DNA from: Dipteris shenzhenensis
Taxonomy: Eukaryota > Polypodiophyta > Polypodiopsida > Gleicheniales
Length of the DNA stretch: 64,000 bases
Reading direction: 5' to 3' (one strand)
NCBI GenBank assembly: GCA_047967505.1
Contig: CM106540.1
In this document: positions 55,209-64,000 of the stretch, piece after piece
Position numbering within the stretch: position 1 is the stretch's first letter
How the letters are laid out: each line of letters opens with the position of its first letter
Made by a program: the position numbers and the translations under genes
Notes under the pieces: generated by a model
The model's database searches: none
Seen by the model: only the letters and a program-made list of their open reading frames with translations
Told to the model about the DNA's origin: nothing

Positions 55209-56133
55209 ACTCTTTCAGGAGAATATTGGCAAGTTTCTTGAGGTATTTCTAGATGACTTCTTTGTTTTTAATGGTAAATCGGCCTCCCATCTCGATCCGG
55301 CCATACAAAATGATCATCTACATAAGTTGAGATGGGTCTTTGATAAGTGCATAGAAGTGCGCTTGTGTTTGAACCCTGACAAATGTTTCTTTCTCGCACT
55401 CCGAGGTGTTCTCCTTGGTCATATTGTTTCTGCTGAGGGCATGACTACTGACCCCGCAAAGGTAGAGGTGATCATCTCATTGCCTATCCCTCGTACACCC
55501 AAAGAGGTGGAGTCCTTCTTAGGGCATGTAGGATATTACCGAAGGTTCATACGTTTCTATGCCAACATTGTTGTTGCACTGATAGAACTCCTACATCAAG
55601 ATTGATCTTTTGTTTGGGCCACCCCGCAATAACTGGCCTTTGATGATCTGAAGCATAGCCTCGTGAAGGCCCCCATCCTCAAGCAGCCCAATTGGGATGT
55701 AATTTTTCATGTCCATGTGGATGCTAGTGGGTGGGTCGTAGGTGCTATACTGGCTCAACCTAACCAGGATACCGAGATTGATTTGCCCATCTACTTCGCC
55801 AACCGACAACTCAATGGAGCAGAACGCAATTACAGTACCACAAAAAGGGAGGGTCTCAACATGGTTTATGCCATGACCAAGTATCGTCACTACCTCTTGG
55901 GCAACAAGTTTGTGATCATCACTGATCATAAAGCTCATAAGTATTTATTGAATAAGCCTACTCTTGGTGGCCAGTTAAGCAGAGGAATTCTTCTTTTTCA
56001 AGAATTTGAATTCAACATTGTGGTGAGGGCTGGCAGACTGCATCAACTTGCAAACCACTTGTCCAAGTTACATTCTGGGAACCAGCAAGTGGTATCACCA
56101 ATGAATTACCCGATGCGGGCCTTTTCAGGGTGA
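55209..56133 (+). pseudogene. Ty3/gypsy RT (C-terminal half) and RNase H
   Basis: The sequence begins mid-RT directly at the end of element B: FLEVFLDDFFVF is the catalytic box (F-L-D-D), then LNPDKCFF, LLGHIVSAEG and VESFLGHVGYYRRFI. Two stops, TGA at 55,603 and TAA at 55,629, precede the RNase H: HVDASGWVVGAILAQ, ERNYSTTKREGLNMVYA and FVIITDHKAHKYLL. The frame ends at 56,131. The N-terminal RT, protease and gag are absent. Confidence 0.92.
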
Positions 56134-56149
56134 TGGCACTACCTGATGA

Positions 56150-57436
56150 ATGCCTATTTGTGGTGGACTGCTTCCCACCATGGTATGCCAACATAGTACA
56201 CCTCTTGTCTATAGGTGGCTTTCCTCCTGGTCTCTAACTCCAACAGAGAAACGCAAGCGGATCCTTCAAGCTGCTCCTTTTAAGTTGATTGCAGGTCAAT
56301 TGTACAAGCTCGAGAAGGACCAAATCTTGAGACGGTGTGTGCTCCCCCACGAGACACAATCCATTCTTGAAGAGGCACACGCTGGCATAGGTGGAGGGCA
56401 TATGGCCTCAGATGCTACTGCTCAGAAGATCATGCATGCGGGGTTTTGGTGGCCCAAGCTCTTCCGCGACTGCCATGCTCATGTGACCCAATGTGATTCA
56501 TGCCAACGAGCAGGCCCCAAGCCTACAAGGCGTGAGTACCTTCCTCTCAAACCATTCACTCCGGTGACCCCCTTCTATCGTTGGGGATTGGATTTCATTG
56601 GGCCCATCTCTCCTGCCACACGCCGAGGGAACAAGTATGCTCTGCTTGCCACCGACTATGGAACCAAATGGGTCGAAGCCAAGGCAGTCAAAAACTATAC
56701 AGCCCAGGTAGTAGCCACGTTTCTATATGAACAGATCATCTCTCGGTTTGGCTGTCCTGTTGGGTTGATGAGTGATAGAGGATCTCACTTCCTAAATGAC
56801 ACCATTGCTGCACTGGTTCACATGCTACAAATAGTTCACAAATTTCCATCTCCCTATTACCCACGTGCCAATGGTCTAACTGAGAGCTCAAATCGCACAA
56901 TGTGCGGGATCATGCATCGTCTTTGCCTAAGTTCTTTAGCAGATTGAGATGATATACTTCCAACTGCTTTATTCGCCTACCGAACTGCTTACAAGGCGAG
57001 TACTGGGTATTCACCCTTCGAGCTAGCCTATGGACTGAAGGCCATCATACCTTATGAATTCCATCTTGACACCCACAAGGTTCTTTCAGACAAAATTGAC
57101 AACTTTGAAGCCTGCACAATGGAACGCTTGTGGGATTTGAAGGCACTAGCAGAGCATCGACGTGAAGATGTCTTCGCTCAAGAAGTGTGGCAGAAATGAC
57201 AGAAAGCTTGGCATGATCAGAACCTCAGAAAGAGGGATTTCAAAGTTGGTGATTTAGTACTCTTGTACTCCAGTAAGTTTCTCAAACACAAACCTAAGTT
57301 TGTAAGTGGTTGGACAGGCCCATTTTTCATTGCCAAGCTTATCCCAACTGGCGGAGTCTACTTGGCCACTTTGAAAGGCAGACTCCTACCAATACCAATG
57401 AATGGGTCACGCATCAAGAGGTACCATGATCAATGA
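56150..57436 (+). pseudogene. Ty3/gypsy integrase
   Basis: The HHCC zinc site reads HAGIGGGH...CDSCQ. Catalytic residues are visible as D in GLDFIGPI, D in MSDRGSHF and E in NGLTESSN. A TGA at 56,945-56,947 is followed in the same frame by PTALFAYRTAYKASTGYSPF; another TGA at 57,197-57,199 by RKRDFKVGDLVLLYSSKFLK and GWTGPFFIAKL. It ends RYHDQ at a TGA near 57,434. No chromodomain follows, so the element falls with non-chromoviral gypsy lineages (Tat/Athila-like). Confidence 0.92.
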
Positions 57437-57539
57437 GTAAACACCCTCCTAGTCCTTGTATATACACTCTTGCCTTCTCCTTCCCTGGTGAAATCTTCTC
57501 CTTCTAAGTGTCACTTTCTCTCTCTACAAGGATCCTCCT

Positions 57540-58245
57540 CTCTCCACCTAGTGCCACTTTCTCTCTCTACATGGGTCCACCCCCTACCTCTCTCTTACAA
57601 ACTCTTCTCTTTCCATCCTCTATCCACCTCTACCTCTCTTACAAAACCCTTCTCTTTCCACCTTATGTCCAACCTCCCACCTCTCTCTTACAAACTCCTC
57701 CTCTTTCCACCCTATGTCCAACCTCCCACCTCTCTCTTATGAACCCCTTCTCTTTCCACCCTCTGTCCACTCCCTATGTCTCTCTTACAAACTCCTTCCC
57801 TTTCCACTCTCTGTCCACCTCTACCTCTCTCTTACGAAATCCTTCCCTTTTCACCCTATGTCCAACCCCCCACCTCTCTCTTACAAAAACCTTCCCTTTC
57901 CACCCTCTGTCCAACCCCCTACCTCTCTCCTACAAACACCTTCTCTCTCCATCCTATGTCAACCCCCCACCTCTCTCTTACAAAACCCTTCCCTTTCCAC
58001 CCTATGTCCAACCCTCCACCTCTCTCTTACAAAATCCTTCCCTTTCCATCCTATGTCCACTCCCACCTCTCTCTTACCAAAATCCTTCTCTTTCCAAACT
58101 ATGGCCAACCCCCCCCACATCTCTCTTACAAAACCCTTCTCTTTCCACCCTCTGTCCACCCCCCACCTCTCTCTTATAAAACTTCTCTTTCCACCCTCTG
58201 TCCACCTCCACCTCTCTTACAAAACTCGTCCCTTTTCACCCCATG
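57540..58245 (+). repeat. 48-bp minisatellite, about 14 copies, within a putative extra ORF
   Basis: The anchor CTCTCTTACAAA recurs at intervals of mostly 47-49 bp from 57,591 to 58,213. Units read CTTCCCTTTCCACCCTATGT and CCAACCCCCCACCTCTCTCT. Because 48 is divisible by three, all three frames stay open for long distances; one frame yields repeats around FPPYVQPPTSLLQ. A few units of 43-51 bp break the phase. Confidence 0.85.
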
Positions 58246-58464
58246 TCACCTTGCTATATTTAGCCCTACCCCTAGCGCTCCAGCCAAGTTTGGCATATCT
58301 TTCCCTAAGTTTAGCACCTTCTTGCTATATTTAGCCTCTCTTTGCTAAAATTAGCACTGAATTTAGCAGCTCCTCTCCTTGCTTCCTACTATTCCTACCT
58401 TTAGCTGTGGCAAATTCCCTTTGTGGATCTCTCTCCACTTATTGCAGCTACCCCTCCTTCTGTA

Positions 58465-58920
58465 CTATCTCCTACCTCCGTCATCTACTCCCCCTCCTCT
58501 TTTTTTCACCTTCTCTACTATCTCCTACCTCCGTCATCTACTCCCCCTCCTCTTTTTTTCACCTTTCCGCCACCTTCGCTACCTTGGCGCCACCCCTGCA
58601 CTACCTTGTCCTCCTCCCTTGCCACCTTTCCCTTGGTGACACCTTCCTCGCCACCTTTCTCCCCTTCTTGTCACCTCCTCCTCCTCACCACCTTCATCTT
58701 GTTGCTCCTACTGCTGGCGCCCCTCCTTGGCTCGTACAAGCACCACTCCTCCTGTGCCCTTCCTTCCAGTAGCCTCCCCCTTGGCTGCGCCCTTTCATCA
58801 CTCCCTCTTGCGCCCTTCCTTCCAGCAGCCTCCCCTTGGCTGTGCCCTTTCTTCACTCCCTCCTGCGCCTTCCTTCCAACAGCCACCCCCTTGGCTGGGC
58901 CCTTTCCTCACCAGCCCCTC
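58465..58920 (+). repeat. Short tandem duplications in CT-rich sequence
   Basis: A unit of about 51 bp (TACTATCTCCTACCTCCGTC...) occurs twice at 58,465-58,566. A unit of about 54-57 bp starting GCGCCCTTCCTTCCAGCAGC occurs three times at 58,757-58,920. Confidence 0.75.
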
Positions 58921-58985
58921 TCCCTCACAAGCTACTTCCGTAACAAGGTCCGCAAGCATCGGGGAACATATACCTATACCTGTGG

Positions 58986-59684
58986 GTGGCACCTAAGCTT
59001 CTTACTTCACCAGTGAAAGGCCAATCCTCCTTCCATTGTCACAGGTCGCCTCCCTTCGTCGTCCCTCTCCCCTCGTATCACCGCCTCTGCCATCACTTCC
59101 ACTGTCACTTCCCCAGTCCTACCTCCTCTCCTCTTTCGACAAGGAGGGCGCCTTGGCAAGCGCAACCTGATGCAGTCTGCTGTCCCGGAGCTTCTTCAGT
59201 ACATTTTGTTACAGGTTCCCCATCAGTGACATGTCTCGTATCTCCATCAGTCACTTCACCAGTTCCTGTGCCCGGACTTGCATCTCCATCAATCACACTT
59301 GTCCAAGCTTCTCTAGGGACCTCTAGAGTTTCAGTGGGTCTAGTTGCACTAGGTACACCCCCTGTTGTACTAGTGACAACGGGTGTTGTACCAGTGACTT
59401 CCTCAAAAAGTGTAATTTTGCGAAGGACTGCAAGTGTTCCATCTTCCCTCGCCACCACTTTCACTAATGCAGTCATCACCACAATTCAAGCGACCTCTAA
59501 CCATGTGTTGGACCTGAATCTTACTCTGGGCCTTGACTCCCACAGGCTTTCTCAGGGGCTGTTCTCAGGGCATACTTCACATTTCGGCCTCCCCACCACG
59601 ACCACCATAGGGCAGAGACCGGAGTGGGAGACCCTCCCTAGGAGATCCTCCATCAGCCACTTCAGCATCAGAGGAGGTATTTGA
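58986..59684 (+). CDS. Ser/Thr/Val-rich ORF, possible part of the gypsy extra ORF
   Basis: The frame is open for 232 codons from ATG to TGA. It is low-complexity (SPVPVPGLASPSITLV, VSVGLVALGTPPVVLVTTG) with no domain. It lies between the minisatellite and the coiled-coil segment on the same strand as the gypsy pol, so it may be the linker of one long, now frameshifted extra ORF. A chance frame in CT-rich sequence is the alternative. Confidence 0.3.
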   Translation: MAPKLLTSPVKGQSSFHCHRSPPFVVPLPSYHRLCHHFHCHFPSPTSSPLSTRRAPWQAQPDAVCCPGASSVHFVTGSPSVTCLVSPSVTSPVPVPGLASPSITLVQASLGTSRVSVGLVALGTPPVVLVTTGVVPVTSSKSVILRRTASVPSSLATTFTNAVITTIQATSNHVLDLNLTLGLDSHRLSQGLFSGHTSHFGLPTTTTIGQRPEWETLPRRSSISHFSIRGGI

Positions 59685-60050
59685 GGGAGGGAGTTTGCCC
59701 AAATCTGTGGATTGCCCACCCCTTCATCAGAATGATATGTTCACAGCTTACATAGCTGCTTCATCAAGCCCACCGCTTTCAAATGTTTCCCTTGTGAAAA
59801 AATAGAACGAAGATTACAGCAAAATATTATTTGTTCTTCACAAGAAACACTCACCAGTATGTGGGGAAGAGGAGGATCTGAATCAAATCTTCACCATTCC
59901 TTTGTAGGAATGCCTCGCACAGAACAGGAAGACCTCGAGGGCCCCGACATGTTTTGTGCACTTAGATCAATTGGCACCTACAGGCAACCTGTCTACGGAG
60001 GAAGAGGGAGCTCTCCCTGACATGTTCGAGGAATTGAGCGACATGATAGG

Positions 60051-60853
60051 ATGAATTATAGCGATAGGTACGCCTGGATGAAGAGGTCCTTACATCTTGC
60101 TCAGCGTATCATGGATGACACTTTCACGCAGCTGGGGATAGCAGTCTTCAATTCCACAGGTTATGCTCATAAGCTCCTCTCCCAGCAGCAACATTTGAAG
60201 TTAGAATTTGAGAGAGCTCAAGCAGCCCAGTAGCGCGCCACAGAGGTGACACTTCGGCAATAGGAGGAAAGGTGGCAGAAAGAGAAGGACTCAGCTATTC
60301 ACGAGCGTGACATCGCTTGGAACATTCAGTGGGCTGCCCTTGAGGATCGCCTCCACAATCACAAGCAAGAATGGAAAGCAGAAATGACAACAGTACATAG
60401 CCAGCATGCAGCAGCTCTCACAACTTTGCAAAGCCAGCATGTCACAGAGGTGACCAGATTTCAGCAGGAGATCACACACTTAAAGGAGTTTTTGTCTTCC
60501 TCAGAGATTACCCAGGAAAAATTAGAATCTAGAGTGGCTGAATTGGAAAAGAAGCGTTCATCCATGGAGGAAGAATTCACAGACCTCGGACACAGTTGGC
60601 TACCCTTCAGATTGCCCAGTCCACCTTGCAAGAGCAAAAGGATCATTACTACCGGCGATACTACCGGTATAAAACCAAGTATGAAAATCTGAGAAACGTG
60701 ATGGACATGATTGTGGCTGAGGAGGAAACAAACCATCCAGAGCTACATATGACTGGGGCAGAGCAAATGGGTGAGCAAAAAGCCACAGAGCTACATACGA
60801 AGGCGGAAGGGGAGAAGGCAGAGGAGAAGGCTACTGATGACCTCCCTCAGTAA
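60051..60853 (+). pseudogene. Coiled-coil C-terminal part of the gypsy extra ORF, frameshifted
   Basis: The first piece (MNYSDRYAWMKRSLHLAQRI to ERAQAAQ) stops at 60,231-60,233. Another in-frame stop follows near 60,263. The same frame then reads ERWQKEKDSAIHERDIAW, TTVHSQHAAALTTLQSQHV and LESRVAELEKKRSSMEEEF. A shift near 60,585 moves the reading to ATLQIAQSTLQEQKDHYYRR and a Glu/Lys-rich end, DDLPQ, at 60,853. Heptad-like spacing predicts a coiled coil. Extra ORFs downstream of integrase are known in some Tat/Athila-type elements; their function is generally unclear. The relative at 859-1722 supports a conserved ORF rather than chance. Confidence 0.5.
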
Positions 60854-61129
60854 TTTGATACATGGGTTTTTGGTTTTTTTTTGCACTGTTAGATTTTTGC
60901 CAGGCTGATTGGCTCTCAATGTAAATATCAGGGTATTCTATCTCAGGATGTACTCAGTTTTTTTTGCAATTTTCCATGCTGTTCATTATCAAGTAGCAGT
61001 TTATTTTCACAGTTTCATTTTAATACAAATTTTGGAATTACTCGCACGGCCAGCCACATGGTTTGTAACATTTTCTTTTCCTACTCCATCACCATATCAA
61101 TGGTTTGTAAGTTCTTTTTTTTTTTAACG

Positions 61130-61568
61130 GGTTCCCTCCTCCATTTCTATTTACCGGGATGGTGAATGATAGTGGCGGGGAAACTGTTACAATAGAAACA
61201 CCCCTGACCACATGTCCACAGGTGTTGACCACATGTTGACCATGTGTCAACACAGGTCAACCACACGACACGAGGAGTTGACCACACGGGTTCATCCAAG
61301 AGTACTACCCGAGGCAACCATGCATTGATACATGTCAACCACAGGTCAACCAAGAGTATCATGCCCAAGGCAATCTTAGCGAGAGCTGCGCACATGGAGA
61401 GTGAGCTTAGCACATGGAGCACTCAGGAGTATTTACAGTTACACAGTGGTTCAGTGGTTCAATGGTGCGGTGATCCAGCTCACCTGCACATGGAGAATTT
61501 ACACCATCTAAATTCATCTAGATGGATATGCAACCTATGGGAGTACATGAAAACAATGTCATTGTGAA
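61130..61568 (-). repeat. Copia 3' non-coding segment with many TTGACC words
   Basis: Directly after the copia stop the minus strand reads CAAGGGGGGTTGTGAAGTG and CTCCCATAGGTTGC, matching the sequence after the stop at 45,791. Further on, TTGACC/GGTCAA occurs at least six times between 61,224 and 61,350. An A11 run (T on plus, about 61,117-61,127) ends it. Confidence 0.5.
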
Positions 61569-62065
61569 TCACTTCACAACCCCCCTTGACATTGTGAGAA
61601 TGTCTCTAATCCCCAAGCCATGTCGATGTCGTAAGAAAAGATCTGTTGACAGGGCTTTGGTGAAGATATCCGCCGCATTGCCCTCAGATGGACAATAGAT
61701 GAGATCAATGAAGCCATCATAAATACAACCCCGTACATAATGATAATGATTTTCAATGTGTTTCATGCGAGCATGAAAGCAGGATTGTTGGCTATGGCAA
61801 TGCATCTCTGGCTGTCACAGAGGATAGAGTTTGCTTCGCCATCCTATGCATGATGCAAGTCATGCAAAAGCTTCCTTTTTCACATTAACTCCGTAGTGGC
61901 TGAATTTGCAGCTTTGTACTCTGCTTAATTGGAGGAAAGAGAGACTCGCTCTTGCTTCTTACTAAGCCATGAGATACAAGCTGAACCCAATGAGAAGCAA
62001 TAGCCAATAGTGGACCGTTTGTCGTCAATGTCCCTTGACAAATCTAAGTCGGTAATTGTGAGGAG
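61569..62065 (-). pseudogene. Ty1/copia RNase H fragment
   Basis: The minus-strand readings TDLDLSRDIDDKRSTIGYCF, SACISWLSKKQERVSLSS, then CHSQQSCFHARMKHIENHYH, GNAADIFTKALS and LTMSRGVVK match the end of copia pol. Frameshifts occur near 61,800 and a stop near 61,925. It is related to, but diverged from, the element at 41.5-46.1 kb. Confidence 0.88.
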
Positions 62066-62413
62066 CTGCTCCTCTCCCCATGAGCTCTGCTGCCCCCCCC
62101 CCTCCCCTCTCTCCTCTCTCAGCCAGCCCCGTCTCCCTCTCCCTCACCCTCTCTCTTGTCTCCTTCTGGATAGAGACCCACAAGTGGCTATCTGCGCTCC
62201 CTCTGCTCCCTGAACTGCTGCTCCAAGTGATGATGATCTCAGCACCTTGCTGCCCTAGAAGACAGCCAAGGTCCAGCCCTTCCTGGCTAAGTCTGCAGCC
62301 CTTCAAGCACCCTCTCACCTCCTAGATATAGGCCCAGAGTGTGGATTCCTGCTGCTCCTTTCTGCCTCCTGGATTGCTGGCTGCTGGATAATGAAATGAG
62401 GCCTGTGGCCTCT

Positions 62414-62424
62414 GCTTTTATAGG
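62414..62424 (-). promoter_or_regulatory. TATA-box-like CCTATAAAAGC
   Basis: On the minus strand a good TATA box lies about 25 bp downstream of a 35-bp imperfect inverted repeat (GACCAGCCAG...CTGGCTGGTC, 62,449-62,483). It could drive a minus-strand LTR or a lost gene; no ORF directly downstream is supported. Confidence 0.3.
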
Positions 62425-62529
62425 CCCCAAGGGCCCCTTGAAGTAACCGACCAGCCAGCCCTAAATGGGCTGACTGGCTGGTCTGTTTGGGCCGACCAGT
62501 CTGCCCCAAAATCCCCCTCTGCTAGCCCC

Positions 62530-62900
62530 CTCTCCCTCCCCGCCAACCCCCTCTCCCTCCTCCCTCACCCTCCCGCTCCCCTTCCTCCTCCCCGCCCTCC
62601 CTCTCCTCCACCCACCAGCCCCCCCGCCCCCCTCCTCTACCCCCGCCCCCTCCCTCCTTCTCCCCCACCCACCCTCTCCCCCTACTCCCACCCGCCCCCT
62701 CCCCCGTGCCCCGCCCCCTCATTTCCTCTCCCCCGCCCACCCTCTCCCCCGCCCCACCAGCCCCCTCCCCCCCCCCTCCCTTCCTAACCCGCAGCTCCCC
62801 TCCGCCTCCCCCGCCCCCCTCCTCCCCCCTCGCTGCTGCCTCCCCGCCTCCTCTCCTCCTCTTCCCCTCTCTCCTACCCTCTCCTGTTCTCCTTCCTCCA
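62530..62900 (+). repeat. C-rich 5' UTR-like tract of LINE copy 4
   Basis: The tract consists almost wholly of CCCCCTCTCCCTCC/CCCCGCC words on the plus strand. It matches in composition and position the sense-strand 5' UTRs of LINE copies 1 and 2, just upstream of an ORF1 homologue. The repeat units themselves differ. Confidence 0.65.
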
Positions 62901-62988
62901 ACGCCCGTGTTCCAGGGTGTCTTGGGCAGCAGTTTCACAGATGGAACTTTTTCAGTGTTTGAATTGGCCTTTTCACATCGATGGGCGA

Positions 62989-63990
62989 ATGGATCCCCAC
63001 TCAGCCAATCTTCGTCCACTTCCACCAGTTGCGAGAACCGCCATTTTTTCAGAAGATGAGTTGCAACAGCTCAAGAAAGATGTGGAACTAGAGGGCTCCA
63101 CATCACTTTTCGCCCGCATCTTTGGGCCACACCCTTCCAGATCACAAGCTAGAGACTGGATGCTGGTGGCATTACCAAGAGATCTCGCCCACACCTCAGA
63201 GATGTTCGACTTTTGGGACGTGGATTCTTCCAAGTGGTTTTCGACTCCCACGAGTCCACGGCCCTTGTTCTCAAAGCTAATCCTCTGGCTTTGGGTTCGA
63301 GGAGGATTTTTCTTTTGCCCTACACCTTTGGCTTCGATCCGATTGAGGAGGACAGTTAGGTCACTGTTCATTAGATTTCCTGGTCTACCATCGACTTCTT
63401 GCTACTATCGGAGCCACATTCGAAGTGGTCACTGAGATTCCCCCCATTCTCGGCATGCCTTCTTCCTTGGCAGAGGCAGTCAGAGCGGATGGGGTGCCTC
63501 AAGTTAGGGTCGTTGTCTCTGACCTTAACATCTCAGATGACCACATCATGCTCCAGCGCCCAAATGGCTCTCTCTTTCGATAGAGAGTCGAGATTACAGG
63601 TAGATAGGACCAGTGCAGGATTTGCAGGACCCTTGGACACTTTGCTAGAGATTGCCCAAGGAAGAGAAAAAGGCCCAAGAGGTCTTCTGGTGCAGCTCCT
63701 TTACATACTACCCTGACTACACCTCCCCAACGCCCTATACAGTGCACTCCAGGACCACCAGGAGCAACAGGGCGCCCTGCTTCGCGCACCCTAGGACCAC
63801 CAGGGGCAGCAGGGCACCCAAAGCCCACAACACACCCAATACCACGATGGAGAGCGATCAGAGCGGCTCCCTTATCTTAGGAGGAGACGTTTGATCCAGT
63901 TCAGACAGACGCCATCCAGACTCTAGAGGTAGATGTTGCTGCAGCCCCAGACACTACAGTTCCACATCAGGAGGGGCCTTTAGATGCACC
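62989..63990 (+). pseudogene. LINE copy 4 ORF1, diverged and frameshifted, runs to the window end
   Basis: From MDPHSAN at 62,989 the product matches ORF1 of copy 1 (FSEDELQQLKKDVELEGSTS, SRSQARDWMLVALP). A shift near 63,195 moves the match to another frame (VRLLGRGFFQVVFDS). Stops occur near 63,357, 63,582 and 63,606. The knuckle CRICRTLGHFARDCP and basic PRKRKRPKR lie at about 63,614-63,680, and a Pro/Gly-rich tail follows. It represents an older subfamily; ORF2 would lie right of the window. Confidence 0.88.
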
Positions 63991-64000
63991 AGTACCAGCC

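Noticed and set aside
57508-58348. Three overlapping Pro/Ser-rich ORFs as separate genes
   Set aside because: They are three frames of one 48-bp minisatellite; at most one could be part of the gypsy extra ORF.
62522-63025. Minus-strand Gly/Arg/Glu-rich 167-codon ORF
   Set aside because: It is the antisense of the C-rich LINE 5' UTR tract.

Overview
This is nuclear DNA of a land plant with a large, repeat-dominated genome. The evidence is an intron-containing secreted X8/CBM43 protein gene (a plant-typical family), a second gene whose introns are swollen by nested retrotransposons, plant-type LINEs, Ty1/copia elements primed by initiator-Met tRNA, and a non-chromoviral Ty3/gypsy element with an extra ORF. 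A fern or gymnosperm would fit, but the sequence alone does not settle the species. No rRNA, tRNA or CRISPR locus was recognised.

Layout. 0-3 kb: a decayed coiled-coil ORF related to the extra ORF of the gypsy element at 55-61 kb, then an unrecognised ORF. 3-10.4 kb: no genes; many degenerate tandem and dispersed repeats (66-70 bp, about 35 bp, 81 bp) and two LTR-like segments. 11.06-11.77 kb (-): an intact four-exon X8-domain gene, the only complete cellular gene seen, with a degenerate repeat array over its promoter side. 13-16.1 kb: CACGTGGC-bearing repeats, long microsatellites and a 345-bp tandem duplication. 17.97-38.9 kb (-): scattered exons of one unrecognised host gene with a WW-like segment near its C terminus. 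Its introns hold an LTR element (19.3-21.5 kb), a decayed DUF1350-like fragment, and a stack of LINEs at 23.7-35.4 kb.

39-46 kb: non-autonomous LTR elements and a frameshifted Ty1/copia pol. 46.1-55.2 kb (+): a second non-autonomous LTR element whose 3' LTR is split by a 6.6-kb LINE. 55.2-60.9 kb (+): the 3' half of a Ty3/gypsy pol, then a 48-bp minisatellite and a coiled-coil extra ORF. 61-62 kb (-): a copia 3' fragment. 62.5-64 kb (+): the 5' end of a diverged LINE.

How the parts relate. The LINE at 27,357-34,000 (-) looks intact: ORF1 (DUF4283-like domain plus zinc knuckle) and ORF2 (endonuclease, RT, zf-RVT) overlap by four bases (ATGA). It sits in an older LINE of opposite orientation with a 14-bp target duplication. 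A near-identical sister at 48,410-55,047 has a 15-bp target duplication but four disabling changes in ORF2. The small LTR family carries mismatched LTRs in two of its three larger copies, which points to recombination between subfamilies. The two least-described features are the LINE ORF1/ORF2 coupling and the gypsy extra ORF (16-residue periodic region plus coiled coil), which has a second relative at the left end of the window.
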